8,773 nt of DNA, from assembly GCA_026984275.1 (NCBI GenBank), contig JALSSM010000365.1, forward strand, positions 1-8,773. The letters run 5' to 3'. Source of the stretch: Gammaproteobacteria bacterium. Lineage in GTDB: Bacteria > Pseudomonadota > Gammaproteobacteria > CAJXQU01. The translations under genes and the position numbers were made by a program. Below the pieces are notes generated by a model. It worked only from the letters and a program-made list of their open reading frames with translations. It made no database searches and was not told the origin of the DNA. Each line of letters opens with the position of its first letter. Position 1 is the first letter of the stretch. Below, one piece after another: positions 5,207 through 8,773 of the stretch.

Positions 5207-6736
5207 ATGAGTAAAGAAATTCTGACAGTTGTTGATGTGGTTTCTAATGAAAAAGGTGTCTCCAAAGAAGTGATTTTTGAGGCCCTGGAAGAAGCCCTGG
5301 CGACTTCAACACGCAAAGCACACGATGAAGATATTGCGGTTAGAGTCAGTATTGATCGTGAAACAGGTGATTATGAAGCATTTCGTCGCTGGGAAGTGAT
5401 CGATGGCGATGCTCCGGTCATGAATGAAGAAGGTGAAGTTGACGAATTTGTACCTGCACGCGAGGTTTTCTATGAAGATATCGTCAAGGAAAGACCAGAC
5501 CTGAAAATTGGTGACTTTATCGAAGAACCTATTGAGGCGGCTGAATTTGGTCGGATCGCTGCACAGACTGCAAAACAGGTTATCGTACAGAAAGTCAGAG
5601 AAGCAGAACGTGCACAGGTGGTTGAGGCCTACAAGGACAGGGTTGGAGAACTGATCATGGGTACGGTCAAACGTGTTGATCGTGGCAATATCATTCTTGA
5701 CCTGGGGGGTAACGCAGAAGCATTTATTCCTCGTGAAGAAGTGATTATGAGGGAATCTGCCAGAGTTGGTGATCGATTACGTGGTTACTTAAAAGAAGTT
5801 CGATTTGAAAAAAGAGGCCCACAATTATTTGTCAGTCGCACAGCCAATGAACTTCTGATCGAGCTTTTCAAACTGGAAGTACCCGAAATTGGTGAGGGAC
5901 TGATCGAAATATTAGGAGCCGCACGCGATCCGGGATTGCGAGCAAAAATTGCTGTTCGGTCTGAAGATCCGCGAACGGATCCGGTGGGTGCCTGTGTCGG
6001 TATGCGTGGCTCCCGGGTTCAGGCTGTTTCCAATGAGCTGAGTGGTGAACGTGTAGATATTATTCTCTGGAATGAAAACCCGGCACAATTTGTCATCAAC
6101 GCGATGGCTCCGGCTGAAGTTGTCTCGATCATTGTTGATGAAGATTCACACAGCATGGATGTTGCCGTCGTCGAGGATCAGCTGTCGCAGGCCATTGGTC
6201 GGGGTGGGCAAAATGTCCGGTTGGCCAGTCAACTGACCGGCTGGCAGATTAATGTCATGACAGAAACAGAAGCGGCTGAGAAAAGTGAAGGTGAAGCGCA
6301 AAAAATTCTTGATACTTTTACCGGTTTCCTGGATGTTGATGAAGAAATCGCCACAATTCTTGTTCAGGAAGGATTTACAACCATCGAAGAAATTGCCTAT
6401 GTGCCTGAGAATGAAATGCTCGACATTGAAGAATTTGATGAAGATCTGGTTAAAGAAATTCGGGGGCGAGCAAAAGATCTATTGTTAACCAGAGCGATTG
6501 CCAGTGAAGAAGAAATTGGTGATGCTAAACCAGCTGAAGATTTACTGACCATGGAAGGCATGGACGAAGCATTGGCTTATATTCTGGCTGGTCGTGGCGT
6601 TGTGACAATGGAAGATCTTGCAGAACAGGCGACAGATGAATTGCTGGATATCGAAGGGATGGATGAAAAACGTGCAGGTGAGTTGATCATGACAGCACGT
6701 AAACCGTGGTTTGAGAATGAGGATGAAGATGTCTAG
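5207..6736 (+). CDS. nusA: Transcription termination/antitermination factor NusA
   Basis: RNA polymerase-binding factor that promotes pausing and intrinsic termination and acts in rRNA antitermination. I start it at ATG 5207 (509 residues), where MSKEILTVVDVVSNEKG matches the E. coli N-terminus. The open frame extends to an ATG at 5144 inside rimP, but those 21 extra residues are not family-like. A weak AAGAG lies 7 nt upstream of 5207. Domains in order: RNAP-binding N-terminal domain (to about 125), S1 (146-212), KH1 with GACVGMRG (261-268), KH2 with AIGRGGQNVRLAS (329-341), and two acidic repeats, AR1 (about 369-430) and AR2 (about 441-503). The two repeats are the gammaproteobacterial arrangement, where AR2 masks RNA binding until it meets the alpha C-terminal domain. 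The protein ends in a strongly acidic tail. It is co-directional with rimP and infB, with a 50-nt gap before infB. Confidence 0.97.
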   Translation: MSKEILTVVDVVSNEKGVSKEVIFEALEEALATSTRKAHDEDIAVRVSIDRETGDYEAFRRWEVIDGDAPVMNEEGEVDEFVPAREVFYEDIVKERPDLKIGDFIEEPIEAAEFGRIAAQTAKQVIVQKVREAERAQVVEAYKDRVGELIMGTVKRVDRGNIILDLGGNAEAFIPREEVIMRESARVGDRLRGYLKEVRFEKRGPQLFVSRTANELLIELFKLEVPEIGEGLIEILGAARDPGLRAKIAVRSEDPRTDPVGACVGMRGSRVQAVSNELSGERVDIILWNENPAQFVINAMAPAEVVSIIVDEDSHSMDVAVVEDQLSQAIGRGGQNVRLASQLTGWQINVMTETEAAEKSEGEAQKILDTFTGFLDVDEEIATILVQEGFTTIEEIAYVPENEMLDIEEFDEDLVKEIRGRAKDLLLTRAIASEEEIGDAKPAEDLLTMEGMDEALAYILAGRGVVTMEDLAEQATDELLDIEGMDEKRAGELIMTARKPWFENEDEDV

Positions 6737-6786
6737 AGTTCTTTTTATTTAAAATAAAAGATTTTCGGATAATTCGGAAAAATAAA

Positions 6787-8773
6787 ATGGCAGAAGTAAG
6801 CGTTAAAGATTTCGCTGGTGTAGTCGGTATTTCAGTTGATCGATTGTTAGAGCAACTGAAAGAAGCCGGCGTACCTGCGAAAACTGCAGATGGCACGATA
6901 AGCGATAATGAAAAGACAACATTGCTGGCACATCTGCGACAATTGCATGGTAGAGAAGAAACTGAACCCGAAGCTTCTGAGCCGAAGAAAGTGACCTTAA
7001 AACGTAAGTCTGTCAGCGAGTTAAGTGTTCCTGGCGCTAGAACAACAACACGTTCGAGAGCGGCAAGTCGCACGGTCAGTATCGAAGTCAGAAAAAAACG
7101 TACTTATGTTAAACGTAGCGTTATTGAGGAAGAAGAACAAAAACGCGCGGATGAAGAACGTAAAAAGCGTGAAGCTCTGGAAGCTGAAAAACGTGCTGAA
7201 GAAGAGGCCATCCGTCTTAAAGAGGAAGAGAAGAATAAGGCTAAGCAAGACGAAGAGGCAAGAATAAAAGCGGAAGAAGAAGCTCGCAAACAGGCCGAAG
7301 AAGAAGTTAAAGCAGCTGCAATAGCCGCTAGCCAGAAGGCGGAGGAAGAGGCTAAAGCAGCAGAACAGGCACGTGCGACAACAGACAACAAAGCCAAACG
7401 TAAAGATGAAAAGAAAAGTAAACGTTATGGTGGCCGTAATGAGTTACATGTGGCAGGCAACAAGGCCGGCCGCCGCCGTAATAAACCGACCAGAAGACGC
7501 TCCGCCATTTCTGTTGGGGAGGCGAAACATGGTTTTGAAAAACCAACCGTAGACATTGTCCACGATGTTGAGATCCCGGAGAATATTTCAGTTGCAGATC
7601 TGGCGAAAAAAATGTCGATCAAATCCGCTGAAGTACTCAAGGTACTCATGAACCTGGGTACAATGGCAACGATCAATCAATCCCTTGATCAGGATACGGC
7701 AATACTGGTTGTCGAAGAATTAGGACACAATCCCAGACCTGTTAGCGAGAATGCTCTTGAAGAGGAAGTTCAGGTCGAAACTCAACCAGAAGGTGAGTTA
7801 CTTCCAAGACCTCCAGTTGTCACGATCATGGGCCATGTTGATCATGGTAAAACGTCGCTACTTGATTACATTCGCTCAGCAAAAGTCGCTGCAGGCGAAG
7901 CTGGTGGAATTACCCAGCACATTGGCGCTTATCATGTGGGAACCTCCCATGGTGAAATCACTTTCCTTGATACACCCGGACATGCTGCATTTACGGCCAT
8001 GCGATCACGAGGTGCTAATGCGACGGATATTGTTATTCTGGTTGTGGCCGGTGATGATGGTGTCATGCCACAAACGATCGAGGTTGTTCAGCACACAAAG
8101 GCGGCAAATGTACCCATGATTGTGGCCGTCAACAAGATGGATAAAGAAGGTGCCGATCCAGATCGTGTGAAGAACGAACTTTCTGCTCAGGAAGTTATCC
8201 CTGAAGACTGGGGTGGTGATACACAGTTCATCCCTGTTTCCGCTCATACAGGACAGGGAGTTGATGATTTACTGGATGCCATTTTGTTACAGGCAGAACT
8301 CCTGGAATTAAAAGCTCCAGTCGAAGGCAGTGCACGCGGCATCGTGATCGAATCCCGTCTAGATAAAGGTCGTGGGCCAGTCGCCACAGTACTGGTCCAG
8401 GCAGGAACACTGAAAAAAGGAGATATTCTACTTGCGGGTGAGCAATATGGACGTGTTCGAGCCCTGGTTGACGATAAAGGAAGTCAATTACAATCAGCTG
8501 GCCCTTCAATACCTGTGGAAGTACTTGGCTTGTCTGGTGCTCCAGTTGCCGGCGACGAGGCGATGGTGGTTAAGGATGAACGTCAGGCCAGAGAACTGGC
8601 AGAACATCGTGAACATAAATCTCGTGAGGCCAAGCTGGCCAGACAACAGGCTGCAAAACTGGATCAGATGTTCTCAAAAATGGAAGAAGGTGAAGTCTTT
8701 ACACTCAACGTTCTGATCAAAGCGGATGTACATGGCTCTGCAGAAGCATTGAGTGAATCCCTGATCAAACTCA
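6787..8773 (+). CDS. infB: Translation initiation factor IF-2, 3'-truncated by window edge
   Basis: GTPase that brings fMet-tRNA to the 30S subunit and promotes 50S joining. 662 codons are visible, and the C-terminal part including the fMet-tRNA-binding domain is mostly cut off. Domains seen: a small N-terminal IF2 domain (MAEVSVKDFAGVVGIS...), a highly charged, probably helical E/K/A-rich segment (about 114-198), a basic patch with RRRNKPTRRRS (229-239), a second IF2_N domain (about 259-315), then the G domain with G1 GHVDHGKTS (349-357), switch GGITQHIGAY (373-382), G3 DTPGHAAF (395-402), G4 NKMD (449-452) and G5 SAHTG (485-489), followed by domain II. All GTPase motifs are intact. The start matches the family N-terminus; upstream only a weak GGA is seen about 10 nt away. 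It is the third gene of the rimP-nusA-infB operon; rbfA would be expected beyond the edge. Confidence 0.97.
   Translation, partial: MAEVSVKDFAGVVGISVDRLLEQLKEAGVPAKTADGTISDNEKTTLLAHLRQLHGREETEPEASEPKKVTLKRKSVSELSVPGARTTTRSRAASRTVSIEVRKKRTYVKRSVIEEEEQKRADEERKKREALEAEKRAEEEAIRLKEEEKNKAKQDEEARIKAEEEARKQAEEEVKAAAIAASQKAEEEAKAAEQARATTDNKAKRKDEKKSKRYGGRNELHVAGNKAGRRRNKPTRRRSAISVGEAKHGFEKPTVDIVHDVEIPENISVADLAKKMSIKSAEVLKVLMNLGTMATINQSLDQDTAILVVEELGHNPRPVSENALEEEVQVETQPEGELLPRPPVVTIMGHVDHGKTSLLDYIRSAKVAAGEAGGITQHIGAYHVGTSHGEITFLDTPGHAAFTAMRSRGANATDIVILVVAGDDGVMPQTIEVVQHTKAANVPMIVAVNKMDKEGADPDRVKNELSAQEVIPEDWGGDTQFIPVSAHTGQGVDDLLDAILLQAELLELKAPVEGSARGIVIESRLDKGRGPVATVLVQAGTLKKGDILLAGEQYGRVRALVDDKGSQLQSAGPSIPVEVLGLSGAPVAGDEAMVVKDERQARELAEHREHKSREAKLARQQAAKLDQMFSKMEEGEVFTLNVLIKADVHGSAEALSESLIKL

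Noticed and set aside
7104..7397. Minus-strand Ser/Ala-rich open frame opposite infB
   Set aside because: It is the antisense of the repetitive Glu/Lys/Ala codons of the IF2 charged region, where stop codons are rare on both strands.
7450..7452. Internal GTG start in infB that could give a short IF2 form, as in E. coli
   Set aside because: GTG 7450 is in frame but has no convincing ribosome binding site, and no in-frame ATG lies in the charged segment. Not supportable from sequence alone.

Overview
The window looks like a chromosomal segment of a moderately AT-rich gammaproteobacterium. The evidence is a 77-nt CCA-encoding initiator tRNA placed before rimP-nusA-infB (the metY-rimP-nusA-infB order known from Enterobacteria and relatives), NusA with two C-terminal acidic repeats, IF2 with a long charged N-terminal region, and a DUF945/YdgA-like protein. 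I cannot name the genus from sequence alone. No mobile elements, CRISPR arrays or phage genes are visible.

Layout. Positions 1-1479 (minus) hold most of fhs, formate-tetrahydrofolate ligase, running off the left edge without its last 60-odd residues. Positions 1480-1969 are a gene-poor gap with a plausible fhs promoter, short repeats, and a weak minus-strand open frame that may be a gene remnant. Positions 1970-3439 (plus) encode a DUF945-family envelope protein. It converges on a stand-alone Ser/Thr (Hanks-type) protein kinase at 3507-4355 (minus), and the two share one strong bidirectional terminator near 3463-3497. A roughly 200-bp divergent region follows, holding a well-formed promoter (TTGAAT, 17 bp, TAATAT, GC-rich discriminator, upstream A-tract) for the initiator tRNA at 4553-4629. 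A factor-independent terminator sits directly after the tRNA. Next come rimP (4681-5163), nusA (5207-6736) and infB (6787 to the right edge, truncated inside the protein).

How the genes relate. The right half is a translation/transcription module: initiator tRNA, 30S maturation factor, elongation/antitermination factor and initiation factor 2. Fhs makes 10-formyl-THF, the donor used by Met-tRNA formyltransferase, so it is loosely linked to formyl-initiation, but it is about 3 kb away in a separate unit and feeds C1 metabolism generally. The kinase and the DUF945 protein have no functional partner visible here.

No clearly new system is present. The points most worth checking are the solitary kinase with an altered glycine loop divergent from the translation operon, the U1-U72 mismatch of the initiator tRNA, the terminator between the tRNA and rimP, and the unexplained open frame at 1668-1904.
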